Shown here one piece after another: positions 53,062 through 62,433 of a DNA stretch of 64,000 nucleotides (position 1 is its first letter; the number at the start of each line of letters is the position of its first letter). The position numbers and the translations under genes are program-made. Below the pieces are notes generated by a model. The model was not told where the DNA came from, made no database searches, and worked only from the letters and a program-made list of their open reading frames with translations. This stretch comes from G963674665 sp963674665 (GTDB lineage Bacteria > Desulfobacterota > Desulfovibrionia > Desulfovibrionales > Desulfovibrionaceae): the NCBI GenBank assembly GCA_963674665.2, contig CAXXPL010000015.1, forward strand, positions 1 to 64,000, read 5' to 3'.

Positions 53062-54390
53062 TTAGTACACGGTTACGTACACGACGCCGTCACCGCCCGC
53101 ATACCCGGAAGGCGACTCGGTGGATCGGGCAAACCCGCCCTGGCCGGGGGCCACACCGTATGGGGCGAGGGCGCAGGTTCCCATGCCCGGAGCAGACGAG
53201 CCAGCATTGATCCATGCATCGCTGTCCGTGGTGTTGATCTCGCAGAGTGCGTAGTTGTCGATGCCCTTGAGGGCCATGACCGGAGAAATGCCCGTACAGG
53301 TCACCGCGCCGCCATTGCGCAAGCCGGAGGTGCTGGGCTCACCACCATCTCCGCCGCCAGCCGTGGCGGTCCAGGCGCTGTCCGGACCGGTGACCATGGT
53401 GTCGCCGCCGGAGTTGCCGGTGTTGCTGGCAACCCCAGCGCCGCCCGCGCCGATGGTCACGGTGAAAGAATCCCCATCCTTGATCGGAACCCTGATTTTG
53501 CAAACAGCTCCGGACGCTCCTCCGCATGTCCGCGTGCGGTCAGCGCTGAGGTTGCCGCCGCCACCGCCTCCAACAAGGGTGAACTCGGCAAAGCGCGCGC
53601 CCGCCGGGGGAGTGAAGATGCCTGTGGCCGCGTCGTACACGTCAGCGATATCCGTTGCGCCGTCCAGGGTATAATGTGCCATGGGCGACAGCGCATCGCT
53701 GAGTTCGGACAGGGAGAGGGATTCCCCCCGGACCGCCGGGAACACGTCGGTGACAATGCCGCCGGAATCAGTCACACAGGACCCGAGGATGATGCGCTGC
53801 ACCTCACCCCATGCCCCGTCCGCATAGACCATCATGCGGCCGGCGTTGGAGTCGTACCAGTGCTGTCCGGCAGCGGGTGCGCTCGGGGCGACCTTGGCGG
53901 TCACCGGCTTCAGGACAGTGTGCCCATAGCTGATCTCGCCTGTGGAACTGTTCCGCTCGGCATAGAGCCAGCACGTGGAGGACACGGTGAGGCCGGAAAA
54001 GATATGGTCCGAGATCACCACGGTGATGTAGTCCACCGGGCCGGTCTCGGCCATGCCAGCGGCAAACGTGAGCAGCAGCATGGTGGGGCTGGCGTCGATC
54101 TCCGCGGCCCCCGCGTTCAGAATCAGGTGCGCGGGCAGGCCGGAGGCATCCACCTTGCCGTACAGGATGGAGTTGCGCGGGGGAACATGCGTGGACTGGT
54201 ACCACTGCGTCATGCTCGCCCTGTTGGGGATGGTGATGGTGATCAATGTCCCGTCTTCGTCGTAGACCTGCACCTCAACATCCTGTGCATCGGTGGAAAA
54301 GAAGATGTCGTAGAACAGACGATTCATTTCCGAATGGTTGTGCAGCAGCATGTCAAGCTGCTGCTGTACCTGCTCCATATTCAAGCTCAT
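53062..54390 (-). CDS. Tail fibre/receptor-binding protein, Gly-rich tip
   Basis: A 442-residue protein. The N-terminal ~120 residues are a baseplate- or tail-binding region; the middle has a carbohydrate-binding-like strand pattern; from about residue 270 it becomes glycine-rich (LVGGGGGGNLSA, GAGGAGVASNTGNSGG, SGYAGGDGVVYVTVY), the hallmark of fibre tips in diverse phages. The Gly-rich tip is the likely host-recognition part and a candidate for diversification. It lies between gene 54394-54918 and the fibre assembly gene. Confidence 0.8.
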   Translation of the reverse strand: MSLNMEQVQQQLDMLLHNHSEMNRLFYDIFFSTDAQDVEVQVYDEDGTLITITIPNRASMTQWYQSTHVPPRNSILYGKVDASGLPAHLILNAGAAEIDASPTMLLLTFAAGMAETGPVDYITVVISDHIFSGLTVSSTCWLYAERNSSTGEISYGHTVLKPVTAKVAPSAPAAGQHWYDSNAGRMMVYADGAWGEVQRIILGSCVTDSGGIVTDVFPAVRGESLSLSELSDALSPMAHYTLDGATDIADVYDAATGIFTPPAGARFAEFTLVGGGGGGNLSADRTRTCGGASGAVCKIRVPIKDGDSFTVTIGAGGAGVASNTGNSGGDTMVTGPDSAWTATAGGGDGGEPSTSGLRNGGAVTCTGISPVMALKGIDNYALCEINTTDSDAWINAGSSAPGMGTCALAPYGVAPGQGGFARSTESPSGYAGGDGVVYVTVY

Positions 54391-54393
54391 GGG

Positions 54394-54918
54394 CTACCTC
54401 CTCAACATGAACTGTTTTTGCAGCCCGAGCTCCCGGGCATTGCGCAAGATTTGCAGATTCCCCTGAGCCTTGGCGCCCAGGGTGACCAGGTCCTGATAGG
54501 TTTCGGCAAAGGACAGGTATTGGAAATCGGTCAACGCCACGGCGTTGCTGTACGCGAGCTGCACCTTGAGCCGTTGGTGGAACAGGGGAGGAAGGGCATA
54601 GGGACCCTTGGCCAGCATGAACAGGGTGCCGTCCGCAAGGAACAAGCCGTAGGTGCGGCCATAGTCCTCGGCCTCGTCAGGCGGGATATCCACGAGGAAT
54701 TCCACCGTGTCGTCATCGATGGTGAAATACCCGGAGATATCCGCCGTTCTCCACACCCCCTCCATTTCGGTGAGCGTGGGCCCGTCCGCGGAAAGATCAT
54801 AATCAATGTTGCTCACCTGGTAGGTCACGGGCTGCACCGAACTGCCCGTCGCACTGGCGGACTGGTACGCCGCCAGCCCCGCCACGGTGAGAATGGTTGC
54901 GCCCACAGGATCAGCCAT
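54394..54918 (-). CDS. Phage tail/baseplate-associated protein, unknown
   Basis: A 174-residue protein between the gpI-like and fibre genes, the place of the fibre-proximal H-type module in P2. It contains an alanine-rich start (MADPVGATILTVAGLAAYQS), a stretch with TADISGYFTIDDDTVEFLVD and a helical C-terminus. I do not recognise a family. It overlaps the upstream gene by one base. A connector between baseplate and fibre is likely from position. Confidence 0.55.
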   Translation of the reverse strand: MADPVGATILTVAGLAAYQSASATGSSVQPVTYQVSNIDYDLSADGPTLTEMEGVWRTADISGYFTIDDDTVEFLVDIPPDEAEDYGRTYGLFLADGTLFMLAKGPYALPPLFHQRLKVQLAYSNAVALTDFQYLSFAETYQDLVTLGAKAQGNLQILRNARELGLQKQFMLRR

Positions 54919-55583
54919 CAGTCACCTCCTGACATTACTGCGGTGATGTCCACACCGGCCATGCAGCCCATGCCCATGGAAGCGCTTCCGGCAGAGGTGA
55001 GGACCAAGAGATTGTTCATTTTCGCCACGGCCTCGAGCTCGCCCACGCACCCGGCGGACAGGGGCTGGGACAGGGACACCTCGTAGTGCACCAGGATCTC
55101 GTCAAGCCAGCTGCGCACGTTCTTGTATTCGTTCACCAGGGCCATGAGGCGCTGGAGCAGGTCGGCGGTGATTTCACGGTCCGACACGCCCACCTCGAGC
55201 ATGAACTTGTACGGGTCGCCGCCGTATTCGAACCACTCGCGGATTGTGGCGGACAGCCCCAGCAGGCCCAGCACCCGTTCAATGGACCAGATGGTGCCCT
55301 TGTAGCGGTGCAGGACCAGGCTTTCCCGGAGAATGGCGCGTTTCTGCGCGTCGGTCTCCACCAGGTCCCAGCCTTCGATGTCGTCAACATGCAGCGCCCA
55401 GGCCAGGGTGGAGAGCACGGGCTCGGTGAGTTCGTCCAGGCGGGACCAGATGGCCACATTGCCGATGGCCCCGGAAACCGCCTTGAGTTCGGCCTCCACC
55501 AGCTCCGCCGCCGCCTGGATCCGCGTATCCGAGGTGATGCTCTCGGGGAGCAGGTCCAACAAAGTGAAGTCGAACAGGTCCAT
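54918..55583 (-). CDS. I: Tail protein I (P2 gpI family)
   Basis: A 221-residue baseplate protein of the P2 gpI family: FDFTLLDLLPESI at the start, LAWALHVDDIEGWDLVETD (about 60-80) and LRESLVLHRYKGTIWSIERVLGLLG (partly quoted), the classic family core. It forms part of the baseplate with gpJ and gpW. It lies directly after gene J, with a one-base junction to the next gene. The C-terminal Gly/Met-rich tail is unusual. Confidence 0.92.
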   Translation of the reverse strand: MDLFDFTLLDLLPESITSDTRIQAAAELVEAELKAVSGAIGNVAIWSRLDELTEPVLSTLAWALHVDDIEGWDLVETDAQKRAILRESLVLHRYKGTIWSIERVLGLLGLSATIREWFEYGGDPYKFMLEVGVSDREITADLLQRLMALVNEYKNVRSWLDEILVHYEVSLSQPLSAGCVGELEAVAKMNNLLVLTSAGSASMGMGCMAGVDITAVMSGGD

Positions 55584-56705
55584 TTATTCCTCCTCCACGC
55601 CGCCGTAGGACACGCTCAGCTCGCCCGGCTGCCAGACCTGGGTGGCGGTGAGGGTCTGATAGGCCGGGGTGGTGACGTCCACGCGCTTGGCCCCGGCGCC
55701 CATGATCCTGGCCACCAGGACGCTGGGATTGATATCCCTGCCGATGCGCGAACGCTGCCAGGCCACCCATTCCGTCACGGCCTCATCCACGGCGGTTCGC
55801 ACCTGGGTCGCCAGGGACGCGTCGGGCCTGGCCAGCCACCAGGTCACCTCCACATCGGTCTCCACGGTCTCGGGCGCGGCAACGGAAACATTGTCCGTGA
55901 GGGGCCTGAGCTTGTCGTTGTCCAGGGTGGCCAGCACCTCGGCCACCAGCTCGGCGGAGGGCAATTCCCCGCCCGTGACCAGAAAACGCACGTCCACCTC
56001 GCCCGGCTCCGGGGAGGTGACGGAAACGTCGATGATGTCCTGATGCGTGCTCTTGACCCAAAAGACGTAGGCCAGGCGCGGCCCGGCGGTGGCAAAGGAC
56101 TCGGGCGCAAGCTGGATCCTCTCCCGCAGGGAGTCGTCCGCCTCGGCGTCGGAACCGCCCAGACTTTGCGTGGTGTTGGCCACCGTGGCGACATAGGCCA
56201 CGGAATCCACCATGAGGCTTATCTGGCCCGGCAGGAAACCGTTGCCCGAGGCGCCCGCGTCCTGGCAGGTCACGGCCAGGTCGGCGTACAGGTCTCCGGC
56301 GGGGATCTCTCCGACCTGGTCCGTGGCGAACAGGATGGAGGAATCCGGGGTGACCCGCGTTCCGGCGGGTATGGCCACGGCAAAGTCCAGGGCCTGGTCC
56401 AGGCTGAAGCGCACGGTGCAGGTTGCGGCGGAGGCGGCCAGGCGCTCCACGGCCAGCATGGCGCCGATGTGGTCCAGATAGTCGCCGGTGGCGTATCGCA
56501 GTAAATTCATCTTGCCGGTGTAGTCGATATGGAAACGCTGCAACACGATGATGTACACCAGGCCTTCCAGGAACAGCCGTTCCGGGTCCCCGGGATACAG
56601 GGTGCGGCCCGTCACCGTCTCGTAGTCCGCGATGACCCGGGCCTGGATCTCGGCGGCGCCGGTTTCGCAGAACGAGATATCCGGCAGGCTGGTAAGGTCG
56701 ATCAC
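55584..56705 (-). CDS. J: Baseplate J-like protein (P2 gpJ)
   Basis: A 373-residue baseplate wedge protein: MIDLTSLPDISFCE at the start, YTGKMNLLRYATGDYLDHIGA (partly quoted) and FRFLVTGGELPS-type strands typical of the J family. It joins the tail tube end to the fibres and carries the baseplate conformational switch. It overlaps gene W by 4 bp and is followed at once by gene I. The length is slightly larger than P2 J (about 302). Confidence 0.92.
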   Translation of the reverse strand: MIDLTSLPDISFCETGAAEIQARVIADYETVTGRTLYPGDPERLFLEGLVYIIVLQRFHIDYTGKMNLLRYATGDYLDHIGAMLAVERLAASAATCTVRFSLDQALDFAVAIPAGTRVTPDSSILFATDQVGEIPAGDLYADLAVTCQDAGASGNGFLPGQISLMVDSVAYVATVANTTQSLGGSDAEADDSLRERIQLAPESFATAGPRLAYVFWVKSTHQDIIDVSVTSPEPGEVDVRFLVTGGELPSAELVAEVLATLDNDKLRPLTDNVSVAAPETVETDVEVTWWLARPDASLATQVRTAVDEAVTEWVAWQRSRIGRDINPSVLVARIMGAGAKRVDVTTPAYQTLTATQVWQPGELSVSYGGVEEE

Positions 56706-57046
56706 AGCACACCATCCTTGACGCGCACGGTCACCTGGGGAATAAGCCTGCCCTCCATGCCCTCGGCGGTCCCGGCATCCACAAAGGAGACCTTTGTCAC
56801 GGTGACGCGGGGCTCGTTGCTTTCCACCACCTCGGCCACATTGGCCATGGCCCGGGCGGCCTGGAAGGGGGACGGGGTGTCGATGATGGAGCCGTCACCG
56901 GCAAAGGCGCGGTCCATGGGCACGCTCCAGACCATGGTGCGCAGGATCATGCGCACGTTTTGCAGAATCTCCACATGCCCGGCGGCACCGAAAACAATGT
57001 CCTGGGACACGCCGCTCACAACGAGCTCCCCGGCCTGGTTCGACAT
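56702..57046 (-). CDS. W: Baseplate protein W (gpW/gp25 family)
   Basis: A 114-residue gp25/gpW-like lysozyme-fold baseplate protein: LQNVRMILRTMVWSVPMDRAF (first part) and RVTVTKVSFVD match the gpW/gp25 core, with the usual ending RVKDGV. It starts the baseplate with gpJ. The start shares one base with the preceding gene U and the end overlaps J by 4 bp. Confidence 0.9.
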   Translation of the reverse strand: MSNQAGELVVSGVSQDIVFGAAGHVEILQNVRMILRTMVWSVPMDRAFAGDGSIIDTPSPFQAARAMANVAEVVESNEPRVTVTKVSFVDAGTAEGMEGRLIPQVTVRVKDGVL

Positions 57047-57429
57047 CAGTTGTACTCCTTGAGCCGCAATCTACAGGTTATGACCAGGGGGCGGCCCTGG
57101 CCGTCGGTGCGCTTCCACTCCTCATCCAGGTCCGCCAACACGTAATACCCGAACACCCGCGTGCCTATGATCAGCTTGTGCCGCTCCCCGGAATCCCGTA
57201 GGGCGCGCAGCCTGGCCAGCTCCTGGCTGGGCTCGCACCATGGGGAGACAAGGATCACGCTCATCTCCACCCGCTCCAGCTCCAGGCCCACGAACTGAAG
57301 TTTTTCCTTGAGGTCCAGAACCTGGTGTTCCACCCAGCGGGCCTTGCCGCTCCGGCTCAGGCTCTGCCAGGTGCGGACGGTATCCCCGCCCACCTCGAAG
57401 GAAACGGCGCCAAAGGCTCCCACAACCAT
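57046..57429 (-). CDS. U: Tail protein U (P2 gpU family)
   Basis: A 127-residue protein with the gpU opening VGAFGAVSFEV and LSRSGKARWVEHQVLDLKEKLQFVG (partly quoted). In P2, gpU is a tail terminator/completion protein. Here it lies beside W and not next to X as in P2. It shares one base with W and starts 3 bp after the PAAR gene. Confidence 0.85.
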   Translation of the reverse strand: MVVGAFGAVSFEVGGDTVRTWQSLSRSGKARWVEHQVLDLKEKLQFVGLELERVEMSVILVSPWCEPSQELARLRALRDSGERHKLIIGTRVFGYYVLADLDEEWKRTDGQGRPLVITCRLRLKEYN

Positions 57430-57431
57430 TG

Positions 57432-57725
57432 TCAGCTCCCGTCGAACACGTTGGCGGAACCGGTGGCCATGATGGATCCGCAGGCGACCTCATCACCGAT
57501 GCGGCAGGCCGCCCTGGAATTGACAAACACTTTCGGACTGCCGGTGCCCGCCACCGAGTCATGGCACTCCGGGGGGGCCGGGCAGCAGTGGACTTCCCAG
57601 GCGTCGCCCACGCGGTGCCAGCCCAGGGAATTCACGAATACGTCCGGGCTGGCCTCGGCGTTGGGCCGTGGCGGCCAGCAGCCATGGCCGGTGCAGATAT
57701 CCGTATGACGGTGCGCCGCCGGCAT
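57432..57725 (-). CDS. PAAR-motif spike tip protein
   Basis: A 97-residue PAAR-like protein: FVNSLGWHRVGDAWEVHCCP and FVNSRAACRIGDEVACGS are the two PAAR half-repeats with metal-binding His and Cys. It caps the membrane-piercing spike of contractile tails. The start at 57725 (MPAAHRHTDI) lies 2 bp after the V gene. PAAR capping is standard for P2- and Mu-like tails. Confidence 0.85.
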   Translation of the reverse strand: MPAAHRHTDICTGHGCWPPRPNAEASPDVFVNSLGWHRVGDAWEVHCCPAPPECHDSVAGTGSPKVFVNSRAACRIGDEVACGSIMATGSANVFDGS

Positions 57726-57727
57726 TC

Positions 57728-58168
57728 CTATCCCTCCGGGTTCAGGTCGATACGCTGACCGATTATGGTAATATTTCCGGTGGCCTCTATCCTGATATCG
57801 CCCTCCACATGGGCCTCCAGCAGGTGGTTTTCCCTGTCGTATTCGATCCAGGTGCCATCCTTGAATTTCACGTGGCGCTTGTCCCCGGATTGCACCGGGG
57901 TGGTGTCCGCGTCCGAAAAGAACGCCCCCAGGCAAAAGCCCTGCTCCTGGCCATAGGACTGGAACAGACAGACCACGTGCTCCCCCACGTCGGGCAGGCA
58001 ATAGTCCTTGTCGTCCTTGGTCTTGCGCACCACCACGGGCAGGTCGTAGGAGGTGAAGTCGTCCTGGTCCCGGACCTGGACGCGCACGGTCATGCGCTCC
58101 GGATCCCTGGACGTGACAACCCCCACCCGCATTGAATGGTTCAATTCCTGTTGCGTGCGGTCGCCCAT
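57728..58168 (-). CDS. V: Baseplate spike protein V (P2 gpV)
   Basis: A 146-residue gpV-type spike: MRVGVVTSRDPERMTVRVQV (OB-fold) and then CLPDVGEHVVCLFQSYGQEQG, with the beta-helical end IRIEATGNITIIGQRIDLNP. It forms the cell-puncturing needle with the PAAR cap. The start at 58168 is inferred from the family opening MGDRTQQELN. Gene D precedes it by 7 bp. Confidence 0.9.
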   Translation of the reverse strand: MGDRTQQELNHSMRVGVVTSRDPERMTVRVQVRDQDDFTSYDLPVVVRKTKDDKDYCLPDVGEHVVCLFQSYGQEQGFCLGAFFSDADTTPVQSGDKRHVKFKDGTWIEYDRENHLLEAHVEGDIRIEATGNITIIGQRIDLNPEG

Positions 58169-58175
58169 GAAAACC

Positions 58176-59219
58176 TCAGTAGTCCAGGGTCCGGCGGATG
58201 CGCAGGGAGGTTGTGTAGCCCGCGCCCCGGTCCACCCGGTGGGTTGTGGTTTCGACATAAAAATTGGCATTAAACGCGCCGAATCCGGAAACCGCGATGA
58301 CCTGGCCCGCGTAGATGGTGGGCAGGCCCATGCAGTCCAGGGTGCCCTCGATCTCGTTCTTGTTGGCCTTGCGCAGTTCGTGCCTCGCGATGCGCCGGGC
58401 CTCGGCCTCGGACTCGCAGCGCTTGTTGACCTTGAGCTTGTGGCCCACGTTGGGCGCGGATGCCGGATTATAGGAGTAGCCGAGCTTGCGTTTCTTTTTG
58501 CAGTCCCAGTAGTCCACCTGGCAGCCTCCGAAAACATCCATGCTCTTGGTGCGGAAGCTGAAGCGGGAGAGGCTGCTTTGCCCCCGCGCGATGGTCAGTG
58601 CCGGGGTCTGGGCATCGGCCTTTGCCCCGTCGAACAGGGTAATGCGCCCGTCGTTCACCTTGAGGTTCAGGCCCTGCTTTTCCGAGACCCGCTGCAAGAA
58701 TGCCAGGTCCGATTCCTGGCGTTGTTCCAGGCGCTCGAAGGTGACGGCTTCGCCCTGGTAGAACAGGGACAGGCCGTTGCGCCCGGCGATATCCCGGGCA
58801 ACGGTTTCCAGGGTGGTGTTCTCCCAGGAGCCGGTTTTCAGCTCCTGGCGCAGGGGGCTGGAAATATAGCTGGCCACGGCCTTGACCGTGGCGGTGTCCG
58901 GCGGCCCTGCAACCTCCAGTTCATCCGCCGTGAACGTGCCGCAGGACAGGGTGAGCGCGTCGCCATGGGTCAGCCAGTTGCGGCAGACAATGGCGGCGGT
59001 GAGCTTGTCACCCTTGTCCGGCGCCCAGCCCTTTTTCCACAGCCCCTCCACATCCTCGAACTTGACCCGGATGTCATCGGCCTTGCCGTGGCCATGCTCT
59101 GTAAAGGTGAAGCTGGTCACACTGGCCGCGATATCCGCGCTCATGTCCACGCCCCTGGAGGTCAGCCTGAGGGTTGCGGTGCGGCTGTTCAGTGTTTGCA
59201 GGTCATTAAACGATTCCAT
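58176..59219 (-). CDS. D: Phage late control/tail protein D (gpD family)
   Basis: A 347-residue gpD-type protein (baseplate hub/VgrG N-terminal homologue). It contains FTFTEHGHGKADDIRVKFED at the start and WAPDKGDKL, then SDLAFLQRVSEKQGLNLKV and the C-terminal GQVIAVSGFGAFNANFYVETT, all typical. AGGA precedes the start. It begins 17 bp from the end of gene X, after the terminator-like hairpin. Confidence 0.9.
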   Translation of the reverse strand: MESFNDLQTLNSRTATLRLTSRGVDMSADIAASVTSFTFTEHGHGKADDIRVKFEDVEGLWKKGWAPDKGDKLTAAIVCRNWLTHGDALTLSCGTFTADELEVAGPPDTATVKAVASYISSPLRQELKTGSWENTTLETVARDIAGRNGLSLFYQGEAVTFERLEQRQESDLAFLQRVSEKQGLNLKVNDGRITLFDGAKADAQTPALTIARGQSSLSRFSFRTKSMDVFGGCQVDYWDCKKKRKLGYSYNPASAPNVGHKLKVNKRCESEAEARRIARHELRKANKNEIEGTLDCMGLPTIYAGQVIAVSGFGAFNANFYVETTTHRVDRGAGYTTSLRIRRTLDY

Positions 59220-59235
59220 GTGAAAATCCTAAATA

Positions 59236-59592
59236 TCAAAACGTTACAATACAAAGTCGTGGGGTTTCGCCCCACCGACGACCAGGGAGGCCCCTGGGAC
59301 GCCAGTAAACTATAAAAATCTTTGGAAGGGGGGTCCGGGGGAGAACCTTTCTTGAAAGGTTTCCCCCGGCCACTCTTAACGTTTTCAAACTCATCCTGTT
59401 TTCAGGCCGGGAGTTCCGGCTCGGGTCGGGGATGTCCGGCACCACCAGGGTGACCCCGGCGGAAAAGACCACGGTCAGGCGGTGCCGAGGGTTGGCTTCG
59501 AGCAGGTAATGCATGTCGGTCTCCGCAAAGCCGAGGCGCACGCAGATGCCGTCCCACATGTCGCCCTGAATGGTGGTGTAGCTGCTAGGCAA
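59236..59592 (-). CDS. X: Tail protein X (LysM-like), C-terminally extended
   Basis: A LysM-like tail X protein starting at a TTG (59592) with AGGAG 8 bp upstream: SSYTTIQGDMWDGICVRLGFAE and EANPRHRLTVVFSAGVTLVVPDIPDP (partly quoted). P2 X is about 67 residues; this one reads to 118, because the frame stays open through a host-type hairpin (59335-59369). The last ~50 residues (SLKTLRVAGGNLSRK and onward) look non-phage. The real end may differ, or the extension may be a by-product of sequence insertion. Confidence 0.7.
   Translation of the reverse strand: MPSSYTTIQGDMWDGICVRLGFAETDMHYLLEANPRHRLTVVFSAGVTLVVPDIPDPSRNSRPENRMSLKTLRVAGGNLSRKVLPRTPLPKIFIVYWRPRGLPGRRWGETPRLCIVTF
59335..59369 (-). 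terminator. Host-type G-rich terminator inside the tail operon
   Basis: CCGGGGGA-N-AACCTTT, loop CTTG, AAAGGTT-N-CCCCCGG form a near-perfect 17-bp stem. On the minus strand it is followed by a C-rich stretch and then TTTTTA. It matches the style of hairpins near 3.2, 11.8 and 24.4 kb and sits between X and D. Confidence 0.7.
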
Positions 59593-62432
59593 AGGCCGTT
59601 CTCCTGTTCTGGTGGGCCAGGTTTTCGAGCCTGCGCTCCATCTCGGCCACGCTCCGTTCCAGGGCGTCGGCCACGGCGTCGCGCACGGTCCGGGCTTCCC
59701 GCCGTGGACGGTGAGCGGCAGATTGATGTTAACGGTCACGTTGCCCTGGCCAGGTCCTGGAAATGCGGTTCCCAGGCCGGGCAAGCCCACTGCATCCATG
59801 CCGACAACCGGCGCCCGCGCGCCCGCGCCCATGGGACCCACGGACACGCCCAGAATCCGGGCCGCCTCGCCAAGCACAGCCAGGCCTCTGGACCTGTTGG
59901 CCAGGGGAATGATGGCCTCGGACCCGGCTCGCCAACCAGGCCGATGTGCGGCCTGGTGATGATGCCGCCCATGGCGTGGGCGGGAATCTTGCCTTCCCCG
60001 CCGTCATCGCCGCCCGTGAAAAAACCCTTGATAAATCGCCAGGCGGGGCCAGCTATGTATTTTATGGCATCAATAATCATGCCCGCATGGACTTGATCCC
60101 GCCCACCAGGGTCTTGATCAGCCCCTTGCCCACAGACGCCATGTCAATGTTGGAGAACGTGTCCACAATCAACTTGCCGATGTCGGCAAAGGCCTTGCCA
60201 ACTTTCGGACCAACTTCGCCGAACCACTTCGTGACCGCCCCCAGGCCTGAATGGCCAGGCCGATGGGGGTCAGGTTCATGAAAACGAACTTCAGGCTATT
60301 GACGATTGCCGTGCCTACTTTTTTTCCAAGGGATTCGGCCTCGGCGCTGGGTTCCGCGTCCTGTGTGAACAGGTTGGAGAAGAACTCGCCCACGCTCGTG
60401 CCCACCTTGCCGAGCCAGTCCCACAGGCTCTTTAGCTGCTCCAGGCACCAACTCACGCCCGGGAGATTGCTGAACCCTTGCAGGGCTGTTTTCACACGCT
60501 GGACAGCCGGGGCGGCGGCTTCGGAAATGCCCTGCCACACGCCGGAAAAAACGATTTGATGGGGCCCCAGTATTTCCAGATCAACAGGGCGCCCGCCGCG
60601 ATGGCTCCAACGATCAAACCTATGGGGGTGGTGAACAGGGCCACGCCTATGGCCTTGATGCCCCCTGCCACGGCGGGCAGTACGCCGCCCAGGCTGGAAA
60701 AGGCGGTTTGCAGGCCTGCGAGTTTCGATGCGGCGGGGAAGGCCTCGGCAAGGCCGCCGCCCTTGAGCAGTGTCATGCCACCCCGGAACACGTTGATTGC
60801 CTGGGCAGCGCCCAGGACGCCGCCTTTCACAAAGGTGAAGGCGTATCCCAATGTGACCACGGCCACGCTCATGGCCACGGCCCCGGCGGTGCCCAGGACC
60901 AAGGCCTGGGCCAGGCCCGGGTGCCTGTCCGCGAACCCCTGGAGGGCCGTGGCCGCGCTGGTCAGCCACTGCGACAGACCGCGGATGGCTGGTTGCAGCA
61001 CGTTGCCCGTGGTGATGGATATGGACTCCATGGCGCTCTTCAGACGTTTCATGTCCCCTTTCAGTGTTGTCCTGCTTCATGGTCGCCACCTCGGCGGCGC
61101 TGCCGCTTTTCTTCAGGCTCTCCGCATATCGTTGCAGCTCCCCGGTGCCGGCCTGGGATACGAGCTCCGTGGCCGCGCTCATGGCCTCCACGCCGAAGAT
61201 GTCGCCGGTGATTTCCGCCTTTTGCGCCGTGCCCAGGCCCTGCATGGCTCGGTCCAGATCGGCCAGGATCTCGGCCATGTTGCGCATGTTGCCGCTGGCG
61301 TCGCGAGTCTTGACATTGAGCTGGGCCAGGGCGTCCTGGCCCGCCTTTGGTGGGTTTGGCCAGGCGGCTGAACATGGCGCGCATGGCTGTACCGGCCTGG
61401 GATCCCTGGATACCCACGTCCCCCGAGCTTGCCAGCCATGGCGGCGGTCATTTCCACGCTCACTCCCAGGGCCTGGGCCACGGGCGCCACGTATTTCATG
61501 GTCTCGCCTAGCATAGCCAGGCTGGTGTTCGAGGACGTGAAGGTGTTCACCAGCACGTCGCCCAGGCGGCCCATGTCCTTGGTATGCATCTTGAAACCGG
61601 AAAGGATGTTGCTGGAGATGTCCGCCGCGCTGCCCAGGTCGATGCTTCCGGCAGTGGCCAGGTCGAGCATGCCCGGCATGGTGTCCAGCATCTGATTCAC
61701 GCCGAACCCGGCCATGGCGAGGTACTTCATGCCCTCTCCGGCCTGGGACGCGCTCCACTCGGTGGCGGCTCCCAGGCGGCGGGCCTCGGCGGTGAGGCGC
61801 GCGAAGTCCTCCCCGGCCAGGTCCAGCCTGGCCACCGCGCCCACCTCGGCCATGGACTGCTCGAAGTTCGCCGCGATGGTTATGGGCACCCCCAGGGTCA
61901 GACCCTTGCCCGCCGCGCCCAGCAATCGCCCCTGCAAGGCCGCGCGCTGGTCCAGGTTGGCGCGCCGCGCGGCCCGGTTGCCCTGGATCCTGGCCTGGGC
62001 CTTTTGCAACGCGGCCACCTGTTTGGCGGCCCTGGCCTGGCCACCGGCAAAGTCGTTGGTGGCCGTCCCGGCCTGGGCCAGGGTGGTCTTGAGCTGCCGC
62101 AATTCCCCGGCCTGTTTGCCCAGGCTGGCCTTGAGGCGGTCGCTCTTCTCCCTGGCCCGGTCGAAGTCCCGGGCCAGATTCCCGACGCCGCCAGCCATGC
62201 TGGCCCTGCCCAGGCGGGTCATCTCCCGCTGAGTGGCGGCCAGCTCCTTGCGGGTGGCGGCCATGGAGGTCTTGAGCTTGTCCGCGCGGCCCAGGCTGTC
62301 CTGAACCTTTTGCAGCTTCTGGATACTCTTGCCCAACCCGGCCAGGGTCTTCTCCGCCCCACTGAACGTGGACTTGAAACCGCTGGCCAGGGCAGCGGTT
62401 ATATCAAGGGAGAGTTTGAACGACTTGGGCAT
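59585..62432 (-). pseudogene. T: Tape-measure protein gene T, interrupted by single-base indels
   Basis: The N-terminal ~340 residues are a normal tape-measure start (MPKSFKLSLDITAALASGFK, coiled coil, then GAVARLDLAGEDFARLTAEA). After about 61420 the coherent protein hops between frames near 61420, 61350, 61065, 60555, 60250, 59940 and 59697. Each jump is one inserted or missing base, mostly in runs of G, A or T. Restored segments are typical tape-measure sequence (DASGNMRNMAEILADLDRAM, PIGLIVGAIAAGALLIWKYW, RPHIGLVGEPG). The stop at 59585 overlaps X. The expected product is about 950 residues. Sequencing error or decay cannot be told apart here. Confidence 0.85.
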
Positions 62433-62433
62433 G

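Noticed and set aside
61061..61758. Several separate tape-measure-like genes in different frames
   Set aside because: The pieces join into one continuous tape-measure sequence when single-base indels are allowed; they are not independent genes.
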